A stretch of DNA of 64,000 nt from Melampsora larici-populina 98AG31 (lineage: Eukaryota > Basidiomycota > Pucciniomycetes > Pucciniales > Melampsoraceae), in contig NW_006768817.1 in the NCBI RefSeq assembly GCF_000204055.1, positions 356,997 to 420,996 on the forward strand. The letters are read 5' to 3'. Positions 55,003 to 64,000 of the stretch are shown here, piece after piece. Positions within the stretch are counted from its first letter, which is position 1. The number at the start of each line of letters is the position of its first letter. Position numbers and translations under genes: made by a program. Under the pieces are notes generated by a model. That model was not told the origin of the DNA. It saw only the letters and a program-made list of their open reading frames with translations, and made no database searches.

Positions 55003-55857
55003 GGGCCCGTTCGGTTGCCATCAACCTCGCAGGTGTACGCTTGCCAAGCGTATGCTCGCGCATGCACAGGTTGACCAGGTCTGCCTCGCGAGTTGTTCAA
55101 GAGCCTGTGCTGTTCGGTAACCCAAACTTGACCTTCTGAAACCCAAAGATCATGGGTTTCATGAAGGGGTATAATTCTTGTATACACCATATATTATACA
55201 TACTAGAAATATTTTGAAAAACATCCAAAACATCGATTGAAGATTGATCGATGTTTTATCTCATCCATTCACATCGATTGACGATCGACTATTCATCTCA
55301 TCAATTTCAAAGCTGTCAACTTCAATTCATAGGGAAAATTGAAATGAATGAGATTAAACAAACAATAGAAATATGCTTGCTCAAAAGGGATCACCAATTT
55401 CCTCCCTTGTGCATTTGACCCAAAGGAAAACTGAATGAATGCGGTTGTAATTCAATATTTAGGGTATTCAAATATGGTTCTGGAAATTTCCAGAAGTATA
55501 TTTGAATACCCTAATTGAGGTCTAGTGAACAACTTGATACCTTTTATCTTAGCTCTGGTAACTGTATCAGTTATATCACCTTGAGGGAAGAGACTACGAG
55601 ACTCGAGTACGCAATCGGTCATTGAAGGAAGCCAAGTCTATGGCAGTAGGCAGGTCAACCTGCGAGAATGTAGCAAAACGGCCAACCTGACAGGTTGACC
55701 GATTTGGCTGGTAGACCTGAGAGGCGTACGCTTCACCCTTTTTGAAAAAGGGCGTACCGAACGGCTCAACACCCAGGCGTACGCTTCAAACTGCCTTGGA
55801 GCGTACGCCTGAACTTTTGGCTGGGTCAACCTGCGAGGTTGACGGCAACCGAATCCC
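55003..55857. mobile_element. Non-autonomous Harbinger derivative (Y), inverted relative to X
   Basis: Its left ~180 bp match the right end of X, and its right ~225 bp match the left end of X, both in inverse. Y is thus an internally deleted member of the same family in opposite orientation. The left terminus is GGGCCCGTTCGGTTGCC. The right terminus reads GGCAACCGAATCCC and lacks the full GGGCCC end, so no clean target duplication is visible. The interior contains no transposon gene. Confidence 0.75.
55459..55514. repeat. 56-bp loopless palindrome
   Basis: TTAGGGTATTCAAATAT with TTCTGGAAA is followed immediately by its inverse, two mismatches per 28-bp arm, in the middle of Y. Confidence 0.8.
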
Positions 55858-56852
55858 ACCAAACCAACTACTCCTACGACTCCCGACAAGCCAACCACTC
55901 CTAAGACTCCGGAGAAGCCAACCACACCTACCAAGCCTGTGAAGCCAACCACTCCCAAGACCCCGGCCTATCCTACCAAGCCAGAAAAGCCTGAGGAGCC
56001 AACTAAACCCAAACCCGCCAAACCAACTACCCCAGAGACTCCAACCAAACCTACGACTGACGTACCCAAGTACCCTACCCCTCCTAAGACTCAAACTAAT
56101 CCGAGTTACGAGCCAAAAGTTGTAGTACCTACTTAACCAAACAAAACAGTCAAAACTCCTGCTTACTGATTAAGTGATCGATTTGATTCGATTTCTAAGT
56201 ATGTTGTAAAAACTAACAATTTGTTTACCTACAAAATTATCAGTTGTTTTTCTTATCTCTCTTGTGTTTTTTTGTTAACCACACTTTGATTATCGTATTA
56301 TAGTATATCTTATGTTACTCAAAGAAGTATTCATCGTATCTTGATTTATGATATAAAATTTATATGGTTTTCTGAAATCTTGTTGACTAACACACACTCT
56401 CTTTTGTTGATATTGATTTTTTTTCTTCTTCTTGACCTTGAAAAGAATAATCATCATTAACCTGAAAAGTATTTGTCGAGATAATCGGACCGATTGAAAA
56501 ACCTTTTAACTTTGAATTGGATTTGAGCATTAACCAAAAGTGAAGATTTGTTTAACTGTTTACAAGTTTCTTTTTAATCTCACTCTCATTACCATTTATG
56601 AAGTCCACAATCTAAAGTATAAGTCCTTTTATTCCCTTGAACTTTTCAAACTCGTAATTGGTCCTTTGAAACGTCCTGTCCGATTCGAATCTTTGCACAT
56701 ATCATTGAAACCGATAAAAATGAATCCCATGACTTCTCGCATTCGAGAAAAAAAACATTCCTCAACGCGATCACACTTTGTGCTCTTGCAACTTGAGAAC
56801 TGCAAAGTTGAAATTGTTTCCGTTCATCTTCAACGCACCAAAAGAATGGGCT

Positions 56853-56936
56853 TGGAGTACCTGGGAATCGAACCCAGCGCCTCTCGCAACCTTTGAAAGA
56901 TGCTAAGCGAGCGCTCTACCGATGAGCTAGAACCCC
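56853..56936 (-). tRNA. tRNA-Ala(AGC) with 12-nt intron
   Basis: On the minus strand the cloverleaf reads GGGGTTC acceptor, D arm GCTCATCGGTAGAGC, anticodon stem CTCGC/GCGAG with loop TTAGCAT, and T arm CTGGGTTCGATTCCCAG, with discriminator A. Anticodon AGC specifies alanine. A 12-nt intron (TCTTTCAAAGGT) follows the base 3' of the anticodon, the canonical nuclear position. One acceptor pair is a U-U mismatch. The gene lies between the KP pseudogene and the glycosidase gene. Confidence 0.9.
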
Positions 56937-57211
56937 GATGACGTCGTTTACGTAAATAGCTGATTCGATCGCTGGTCAGGATATCGTTAAAGGCGTTGGG
57001 TTGGAAGGTTGAGAATGAGCGTTGAAGAATTTGTTCAGAATGGAATTCGTATTCAGATGAGGAGTTGTGTAAGCTGAAAGAGAATTTTTAAAAGTGTGTT
57101 TGAAGTGAAAGTTGTCCCGGTATGGTACCCGTCAACGAACGATGTATGACATGAGTGGTGTGTGTCAAGGTCAACAAGAAACGAAGAAAGTAAACGAGAA
57201 AGAAAGTCAGG

Positions 57212-59985
57212 ATGCCATTCAAATCAAATCATCAATCATCCAATTCACCATTCACTATCTCAAAACCAATCAATCAATCTCATCAAACCAACCCATTACC
57301 TTTATATTTTGATAATTTAGATTCATTAGACTTCTTTTTCAAAAACAATTCAATTCAACCTTCAAATCGAAATCATCAATCAAATCAAAATCAAACCAAT
57401 CGATCAAACCATTCACGTATCTTAATAGCTCATGATTTTAAAGTAAATTCAATTCACATCAACTCAATCATAGGATTCCATATATTTACTACCTGTTTTT
57501 AATCTTTTTTTGGGTGGGGGTTAGGGAGGTTATAATGATTCACCTTCAGATCAAAGGACTTATACATTCGAATGGTTTTCATACATAGACACGTTCATCT
57601 AGTTGGTTTCTTTTTACTTTGATTGTTTTAAACCGAATCCAAGTGTTTGAAGTTTTCTAATCATTGATGGTTTTTGGACTTAGTTTTTCTCATCATCGAA
57701 TCACCATTCCTCCACCTGATTGGATCACAGCTGCAAAAACTCAGTTTAGTTGACCATTCTCCAAAACCTCTCTACAAACCTCATCTGATTTTTCTTGGGG
57801 GTTTGTAGTCATACATCTATTCTTGGTACTTTAATCTTTGAACATCAAACATCATTATCAGATCTAGAATTACTTTTAACCGGTCCAAAGAACTCACCAA
57901 TCCCAACCCATCAATATTTTATAAACTTGAAACCTATTAAAGGTTATGAACCTTTGAATCAAATCTCAACGTATTATGCAGATAGATTGATTGATTTAGC
58001 TTTATATTTTGGATTTCATGGTTGGTTATTGAATTTTGAAATCGACCTGATCAAGTCTTTGGATACTCACTCAGCTAGGTTATCGGGTCGGATTGCTAAG
58101 GCTCTTAGGATTTGGGTGGAGTATTTGAGATTAGAAGGGATCAAAAGAGTCGGTTCAAGTTGGGAAGTTTCTTGGTTAGTTTGGAATTCCAATCGTCTTG
58201 ATTGAATTGATCTTGACATTGATTTGATCTATGTGTGTGTGATTGGTTAGGTATGATTCATTGTCTCATGAGAATGGAAGTTGTCAATGGAGATCAAGTT
58301 TAGATATCAAAGATAATCTGTTTTATTATGCTGCTGCTACTTCGATTTTTTTAGATTATCATTGGAATTTGAATTCACCAAATCAAACCTTATCGATAAT
58401 TTCAAAACTTCAAGAAACCATTAATTCAAAACCATCAAAGGAAGAGAGAAGTTCAAGTATAAATCTTGGTGATGATCTTTTAAAATCGTTTGGAAATAAA
58501 GAAAAGATTCGACTTGAGAATTTAAAAACAAATGTGTATTTTGGTGTAGATGTGTTTGGTCGAGGTTGTATGTATGGAGGAGGATTTTCAAGTTGGAAAG
58601 CTATTGAATTAATTCAAAATCAATATGATTTTAGTATTGCACTTTTTGCACCAGGTTGGACATGGGAATCACATCATTTAGATCCGATTCGATTAAAATC
58701 AAAAGATTGGTGGAAATCTTGGTGGGAAGAAGAAAGGTTTCAATGGGTTGGAATTTCAGATCTGAAAGCTAAACAACTTGAGAATAGTTTTGTAGATGGT
58801 TGTAGGATTTCGAAAGAAGCTAAAGAAAAGGTTTTACCTCAGAGAGGTACTAGTGATAGTGAATTTCCTCAACATTTACCGATTTCTAGATTCTTTAATC
58901 CTTGGAAAAGGTTACCTAAGCTTGATCTTCCAGATTGGTTTTATACAAATTATTCTTTAGGAAGTGGAGGGAATGGGTTTTGGATTGAAGGATCGAATTC
59001 TTTGGGAAATCAAAACACTTGGACTGATATGTCATTTTGTTTTCCTAAGAATGATCTTTCTATTAATGAAGCAAGTAGAAGAGAGAATGGAAACCAACCA
59101 TTTGTGAAACGGTTAGGAAGTTTAGTTTGGTGCGAGAATGTAGAAGATGTAGGTTGGTTTGGAAGTGGTTCGATTAAGATTGAAGATCAAGATGTTGAAG
59201 AAGATCAGTTTAAGGGATCGGTTGGGTTGGTTTGGATGAATACTTTACCGGTGATGATTAATGGGGGTGTCGAATGTCGAATGGTATGGAAATCAAATGA
59301 AATTGAAAGTCAAGAAAATGGATCACTTGGGATTGTTTTGGATCTTGATTTGATGGAGAAGAATGATGAGAAATCGGATAAGAAGATTGGATTTGAATGT
59401 TATGAATGTTTGATTGAATTGATTGGTTTAGGAATCGATTTAGTGAAAGTGAAAGATATTAAAGTTGAAAAGTTAAAGAATGGATGGAATGAAACGAGTT
59501 GTAAATTAATTGGTAATCAATCAGATTTAATGTATATCAAAAGGTTTGGGATTATGGTTCAATCTGGGAAGAGATTTCAACATCATTTAGGTGAAGTAGC
59601 TGTTTGGCCGATTTCTAATTCCAGAAGAAAAGAAGAAGAAGAAATAATTGAAGTGGAATTTGATCAAGTTCATCAAGTCTTAAAATGGATTCATGAACCT
59701 AGATCTGATTTGATTGTTATTCAATATTTGGTTTATTTGGTTTACGAAAGTTTGAATGAAATTCAACATGAAATCTTTTTGGGTAGCGTTAGGGATGGGT
59801 TTTTGAATGTCAACAGACATGAAGATCAAGGAATGAAAAGATTATATGAATTTGAACTTGGGGATTATTTGATACAAAGTATGATTGATCAACATCAACA
59901 TCAACATCAGAAGAAGAAATGGGTAGTTTTGAAAAGAGTAGAGATTGATGGAAGTTTAAAGGTTATTAAGATGATTGAAATTTAA
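57212..59985 (+). CDS. GH85 endo-beta-N-acetylglucosaminidase (cytosolic ENGase)
   Basis: The enzyme cleaves the GlcNAc-GlcNAc core of N-glycans, normally on free oligosaccharides in the cytosol. Exons 57212-57442, 57525-57601, 57684-57743, 57809-58174 and 58251-59985 join in phase to 822 aa. The GH85 barrel shows RILIAHDFKGGYNDSP, WFSYIDTFIYFSHHRITIPP, THHTSILGTLIFEH and the catalytic Asn-x-Glu in FHGWLLNFEIDL. It continues with WYDSLSHENGSCQW, FLDYHW, YFGVDVFGRGCMYGGGF, LFAPGWTWE and FCFPKN. No signal peptide is apparent; the N-terminal ~60 residues are Asn/Ser-rich and disordered. The C-terminal ~250 residues are beta-rich. The junction at 58174/58251 is fixed by restoring WYDS. Confidence 0.94.
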
Positions 59986-61273
59986 GGAGTAGATTGATGT
60001 ATCTTTTATAACTCCTCAAGTGACTGACCTTGAACCGATTTAGAATGAAGATATCAGGGGATCTTCTTTGGTTAAAATTCAGTTTAGCTCATTTGGTTCT
60101 GTTGTAATATAATGATTATCACAAGGTTTGTAAAAAAACAAAAGCAAAAACATTTTTCTTACTTTAAAAATATTTGGTTCTTGAAATTAAACAACATAAT
60201 GATTACCAAAAATGAATAATATTTTCGTTTGGTAGGAATGCGTCTTGATTGATTTTGATGAATTGGTTTGCTTTCAAGGTGACTTTTGAAAATAAAGGTT
60301 TGGTAAAACTTTGATAGTTTATATTTTGATGTTCGAAGCCGTAAATCAAATTGTCATGTATATGGATTTCGAAGGCTTGATTATTATCATTCATTGATCC
60401 AAAGTGATGCAGTCGGTTGAAGGGATATGAAGAGTACAGCAATATGAAACAGTGGAATTGGTGAGCTGATAGACTGTGATCTGCCCTCTTTCAGCCGAAG
60501 AAGTTTTCAAGACGAACAAGATATACAAAACTGACCCAGTACTACTCACATTTCTCTGCTATATTGTTGTTTACTCAGTCTCTATTTACTCAATTGGCAG
60601 AAGAGCGGGTTGCACACGAGAAACTGACACACCACCTTCACTGAGGTACCATGTGTGCTACAGCAGAGAAGAGCAAGGAGATTGAAAAAGATGAAGGATG
60701 ATTTAACGTGCGTAAAATTATATGCTTTACATTTTCTATGTATTTTGATTCTTTTTTTCCGATCGATCTTTATGTGTCTCTCCAATTGAACTGCTGTCTA
60801 GTTTCTCTTGAAGACTTTGTTTAATCACGTTAGGTTGTGTTGCATTTCATACAGTGCAGTTTACTATCGAGTCTTTTCAGCCCCCTTCGCCATGATAAAC
60901 GCGACATACAAGGGGGAGCTCGTGATCATAATGTTTGCGACTTTTTTTGCTGTCATATTGATAATGCTTACTTCATATCCCTCATCATTTTTTGTTAATG
61001 CTGGAAAGTACTGTCATCACGGTCGGGAAAAGCATCACAATAAATATTCTGCACGGCTTTTACGATTGTTTGCATTCAAAATTATTTTTGGTTCGATGCT
61101 TATCAGCATCAGCATCAGCATCAGCTGCAGTATTTAAATCATCTGGACGGCCTCATCGTGGGCCGAGCATTCATCCCTCAAACCACGCTTCTGCCAAACT
61201 TACTTCCGCTTAACGCTTTTTTACATCTTAACCAACCTATCACCTTTCGATATCCACGTGTTATTATTCTATC
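59986..61273. other. Intergenic, no convincing gene
   Basis: Short ORFs only. An (ATCAGC)n microsatellite of about four units lies near 61102-61125. The region just before 61274 should hold the kinase promoter; no clear TATA was seen. Confidence 0.6.
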
Positions 61274-62225
61274 ATGTCCAACAATCAATCCACTAGCAAC
61301 ACATCCAATCCTACTCATCTTATAAATGCTGAAGAGGATTCTCACAATCTCTATCCACATAGTTCCAAAGACATCGTATTCTTAGAGAAGATTGGTTCGG
61401 GTGGCTTTGGTACAGTTCATAAAGCCGAATCCAAGACTCTTGGAAAGGTATGTGCAGTCAAAGTGATTAAAAAAGCAAATCTAAGTGAAGAGGATCAGAA
61501 ATTTATAGATACTGAACTTGATATATTAATTGATTTAGATCATCCGCACATTTGTAGAGCTTTAGGTTATTGGGAGGATTCTCTAACTTCTAACATCATC
61601 TTCGACTTCGAATCCGGAGGAGATCTTGCCCATTTACTCAAAAACTCTATTATCACCGAGAATCAAGTAAAAAGATTTATATCCGATCTAGGTAGCGCTT
61701 TAGATTACATTCACGGGAAGAACATTATTCATCGCGACATTAAATTAGAAAATATACTCTTGACAGAAAACAACGTGATCAAACTTACAGATTTTGGACT
61801 CGCTGCCAGAGGTTATTATGGATTAGCTTTTGGTGACTATGGTACTCCACATACCAAAGCACCCGAAGTTCTCACTCAATACTCGTACACCAACGCTGTA
61901 GACTGGTGGGCAGTGGGAGTCATTTTGTACCAATTGACCTTGAACAAAGACCCATTTGAAGCAAGTAAGTTGTTCTCCTTTCTATAAATCTTATCCTTTC
62001 TGATAGTTTGATTACTTATTGACTTTATCTATTTTTCTTCCTTTTGATCCTTTAGCTGATGAAAAAACTTTGGAAGAAATTATCGTCAATTCTAGAGTAA
62101 AAATTCCTTTGTCTATTCCTTATCCATGTTATTCCCTGATTGGTAAACTTTTACAAAAGAATCCAGAGTTGAGGTTAACTTCTTACCAGGCTTTGACTTC
62201 ACATAAATATCTCGAGGGTGTCTAG
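61274..62225 (+). CDS. Small Ser/Thr protein kinase
   Basis: Two exons (61274-61964 and 62056-62225) give 286 aa, essentially a bare kinase domain. Motifs in order: glycine loop IGSGGFGTVH; VAIK-type lysine in CAVKVIKK; alpha-C Glu in DTELDIL; gatekeeper region IIFDFESGGDLAHLL; catalytic loop HRDIKLENILL; DFG in LTDFGLAARG; activation segment ending GTPHTKAPEVL; then AVDWWAVGVILYQL. All catalytic residues are present, so it is probably active. It looks like an AGC/CAMK- or Aurora/Polo-type catalytic core, but I cannot place it further. A 35-residue Ser/Asn-rich N-terminus precedes the domain; no regulatory C-terminus follows. The second exon supplies the last helices (KIPLSIPYPCYSLIGKLL, then LRLTSYQAL). 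Confidence 0.9.
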
Positions 62226-63249
62226 TTTGATTTTCTTGATAATCTCATTAATCAATTGTGTAGATAACTGTAAATCTTTCTTATCATAATCCTGGTCGAA
62301 CTGTGTTCAATTTTATATACGATGTCATTTCAGTATCCTCTTTTTACTTTAATCAGGATCTCTTGTGTTTTATTACCCGGAGATCGTTATATTACTAGCT
62401 TCCTCTCTTTCTTTGACAAAAATGCTGAGTCTTCTTTGAAAGATCTCATCTTCAGTTTTATCCTTGTGGACCCATAGCCTCAAGGTGGTCGGCGGAAATC
62501 TGATTGGTTGTGACTTTGGGATAGAGCTACTTGAAGGCGGCACATCCAAAGGATGTAAGTCGTTTGAACCATCGGGCGCAGTAACATATATCTGCCCTTA
62601 TTCAACTTGCTGGGTTCAGAGTGAGTATTTTCTCAAACTGATCATGATCACCTTTGATATTTAATCTTAGCTGTTTTGAAGGCATTTAATGATCTCAGAT
62701 AATCAGTGGACTTTGTTAACGCAATGTCAGTTCCAACATTCGCCGGACAAAAGCTATAGTGAACTAAATTGCGCTGAATACACTCGCCAAGCATCCAGGG
62801 TCTATATCCCAACTCTCAAGTTTTCCAGCCCTCATAAAATCATTGATTTGAGGTTTATTCTTGGACACTCATGAATAGGTGATATTTAGCTTGTAAAATC
62901 CAGGACATGTACCTTTTAACGTGTTACTCTTATACTTGCCCTTCCAATGCCATCAGTTGGTCATATTTCCTCATCAATCAAAAGAATACATGACTGAACA
63001 TCGCTTGTTGCCTCTGTTAGGTTGTGACAAGTGTCAAAAGAAGTGATAGATAAAAAACAGAAGGCTCAAGCACCTCAAGGGCTTCATTGTACGAAACCGA
63101 AACTCTGCGAGAATCAACCTCTTTTGGTGAATTCGGTTTTTTAAAATCTTAATCCATCTTCCATTGAAAAAGAACCCCCTCAAAAACCCTTCAAAGTATT
63201 ATATTTACAATGTTGGATCCAAACCAGATCATCAAAACAAAGCTTTCAT
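62226..63249. other. Intergenic, no convincing gene
   Basis: Short ORFs at 62464-62664 and 62689-62874 on the plus strand have no motifs. The region separates two genes whose 3' ends face each other, so terminators for both must lie here. Confidence 0.6.
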
Positions 63250-64000
63250 TTAATTCCGATTTTGATATTTTGAAAATAAAACTACAGAAATCGGTAATTC
63301 AAATGATAATCTATACATTGTTTTATGAGGTGCAACTTTTCTAACAAAACTTAATTCAAACTGTTTAACAGAATTTGAATTAATTTCAAATCGAATCGAT
63401 TCACTTGCACGCTAAAAAAAAGAAGTCCAAAAAAAAAAGAATTTTAAAAATGAAGAACAAACCCATCAGTTTTCTTCGAATGTTTGAAATTTATTTATTT
63501 TTTCGGAAAAAGAAAACCTTAAGGATTCACTAACCTGACAAATATCTTTTTCAGCTTCGATTCCTTCTTCTGATTTCGTAAAACAATAAGCATGTACCAT
63601 AGGTAATGAACTTTTAGAAATCTCTTCTTCAAACTCATTACCAAATCTTTCTAATAATGGTTTATAAAGATCTACATAAGCATCTAAGAAAGTTAAGGTT
63701 AATTCAGGTAGATTCATCACGAAATGAGACACCAATCGACGTGGTTCTTTTGAAGTCTCAATCTTGGGTACTACTGGTGCGGGTGTTGGTACGGTAGGTT
63801 GTCTTCTTGAAAGTTTAGGTTGAGGTGGTGGAGGATCAAAGAATGGATTATTCCAAAGATCTATCACTCCATTTCTAATCCGATCACGAGCATCACCAAG
63901 TCCGACTCGAACCAAATCATTCAATCGATTGATCTTCACATTTTGGTTTAAAGCTTCAACGGCTGATGGATTTAAATCACTTGCTATAACAAAACAAGAT
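63250..64000 (-). CDS. TRM5: tRNA (guanine37-N1)-methyltransferase, C-terminal part
   Basis: The enzyme makes m1G37 in tRNAs to prevent frameshifting, using S-adenosylmethionine. Two exons are visible: 63535 to beyond 64000, and 63250-63411, joined by a 123-nt GT-AG intron at a codon boundary. The reading begins inside the Rossmann domain with VIASDLNPSAVEALNQNVKI (the SDLNP motif that contacts SAM). It continues with GDARDRI, a Pro-rich insertion (NPFFDPPPPQP), SHFVMNLPELTLTFLDAYVD and PMVHAYCF. The last exon gives FVRKVAPHKTMYRLSFELP, the conserved end of Trm5. The 5' part of the gene lies outside the window. No break is seen. Confidence 0.93.

Larger units (their letters stand above)
39933..56136 (+). 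pseudogene. KP-repeat secreted protein pseudogene split by three transposons
   Basis: Exon 1 (39933-39978), exon 2 (40060-40111) and exon 3 (40184-40258) parallel the intact gene at 31275, with the same signal-peptide start (MSFKQMFAFVLAMFS). Exon 3 is 75 nt rather than 76, and the lost base brings TGA in frame at 40254-40256. Intron 3 holds a copia element (40329-46438). The repeat exon resumes at 46444 and its paralogous acceptor CAG reads CAA. It is split at 46862 by a Harbinger, leaving a 36-bp remnant at 54967-55002. After a second insertion it continues from 55858 to the stop at 56136. Joining the pieces across the TAA duplication gives TPKTPTEP in frame. Confidence 0.8.

Noticed and set aside
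54787..55180. Single fold-back element with a captured KP fragment in its loop
   Set aside because: The arms are better explained as the adjoining B ends of two Harbinger-family elements (X and Y); the TAA duplication fits X ending at 54966.

Overview
The window looks like a chromosome segment of a basidiomycete fungus, most likely a rust (Pucciniales) or near relative. The host genes are intron-dense, with introns of about 60-120 nt and GT-AG borders. Between them lie large, nested transposable elements, and one short secreted-protein gene family is low-complexity. The organism call is inferred from gene style and transposon families; nothing was searched.

Host genes, left to right: a nine-exon OSCA/CSC1 (DUF221) ion channel (5322-8510, minus); quinolinate phosphoribosyltransferase of NAD synthesis (28157-29453, minus, six exons); a secreted Lys/Thr/Pro-repeat protein (31275-32342, plus) and a wrecked paralogue (39933-56136); an intron-containing tRNA-Ala(AGC) (56853-56936, minus); a GH85 endo-beta-N-acetylglucosaminidase (57212-59985, plus); a small Ser/Thr protein kinase (61274-62225, plus); and the 3' part of Trm5, the tRNA m1G37 methyltransferase (63250 to beyond 64000, minus).

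The most unusual part is 10352-27888. Two related DNA transposons sit head to tail with only 31 bp between them. Each begins CACC, ends GGTG and is flanked by TA. Each carries a ~1,100-residue multi-exon transposase-like gene (N-terminal zinc finger, candidate acidic residues, CxxC block, DUF4218-like C-terminal block, NVQHNCH motif). Downstream on the same strand lies a second multi-exon gene with a Ser/Pro- or Glu/Arg-rich N-terminus, a heptad-like helix and a shared C-terminal domain. This resembles the two-gene layout of plant CACTA/Spm elements and the fungal Plavaka group, but as a divergent family. In the left element the second gene is fully open (459 aa, ten exons), while the transposase-like gene has one in-frame TGA. 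In the right element the transposase-like gene is nearly intact and the second gene is damaged.

The second showpiece is the KP-repeat pseudogene at 39933-56136. A Ty1/copia retrotransposon (40329-46438, target duplication ACTTT) sits in its third intron. A PIF/Harbinger transposon (46862-54966, target duplication TAA) sits in its last exon. A non-autonomous, inverted derivative of that Harbinger (55003-55857) lies 36 bp further on. The Harbinger carries a Myb/SANT-like ORF1 and a convergent DDE transposase with one nonsense codon, and its first ORF1 intron is swollen to 4.8 kb by further insertions.

Flanking regions hold smaller elements: a 241-bp GC-rich MITE, a pogo/Tc1-type element with a 109-codon ORF, several fold-back elements, and a hAT transposase relic. 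Three separate DNA-transposon genes are each interrupted by a TGA where the frame or the paralogue predicts CGA, which points to CpG deamination as the silencing mutation.
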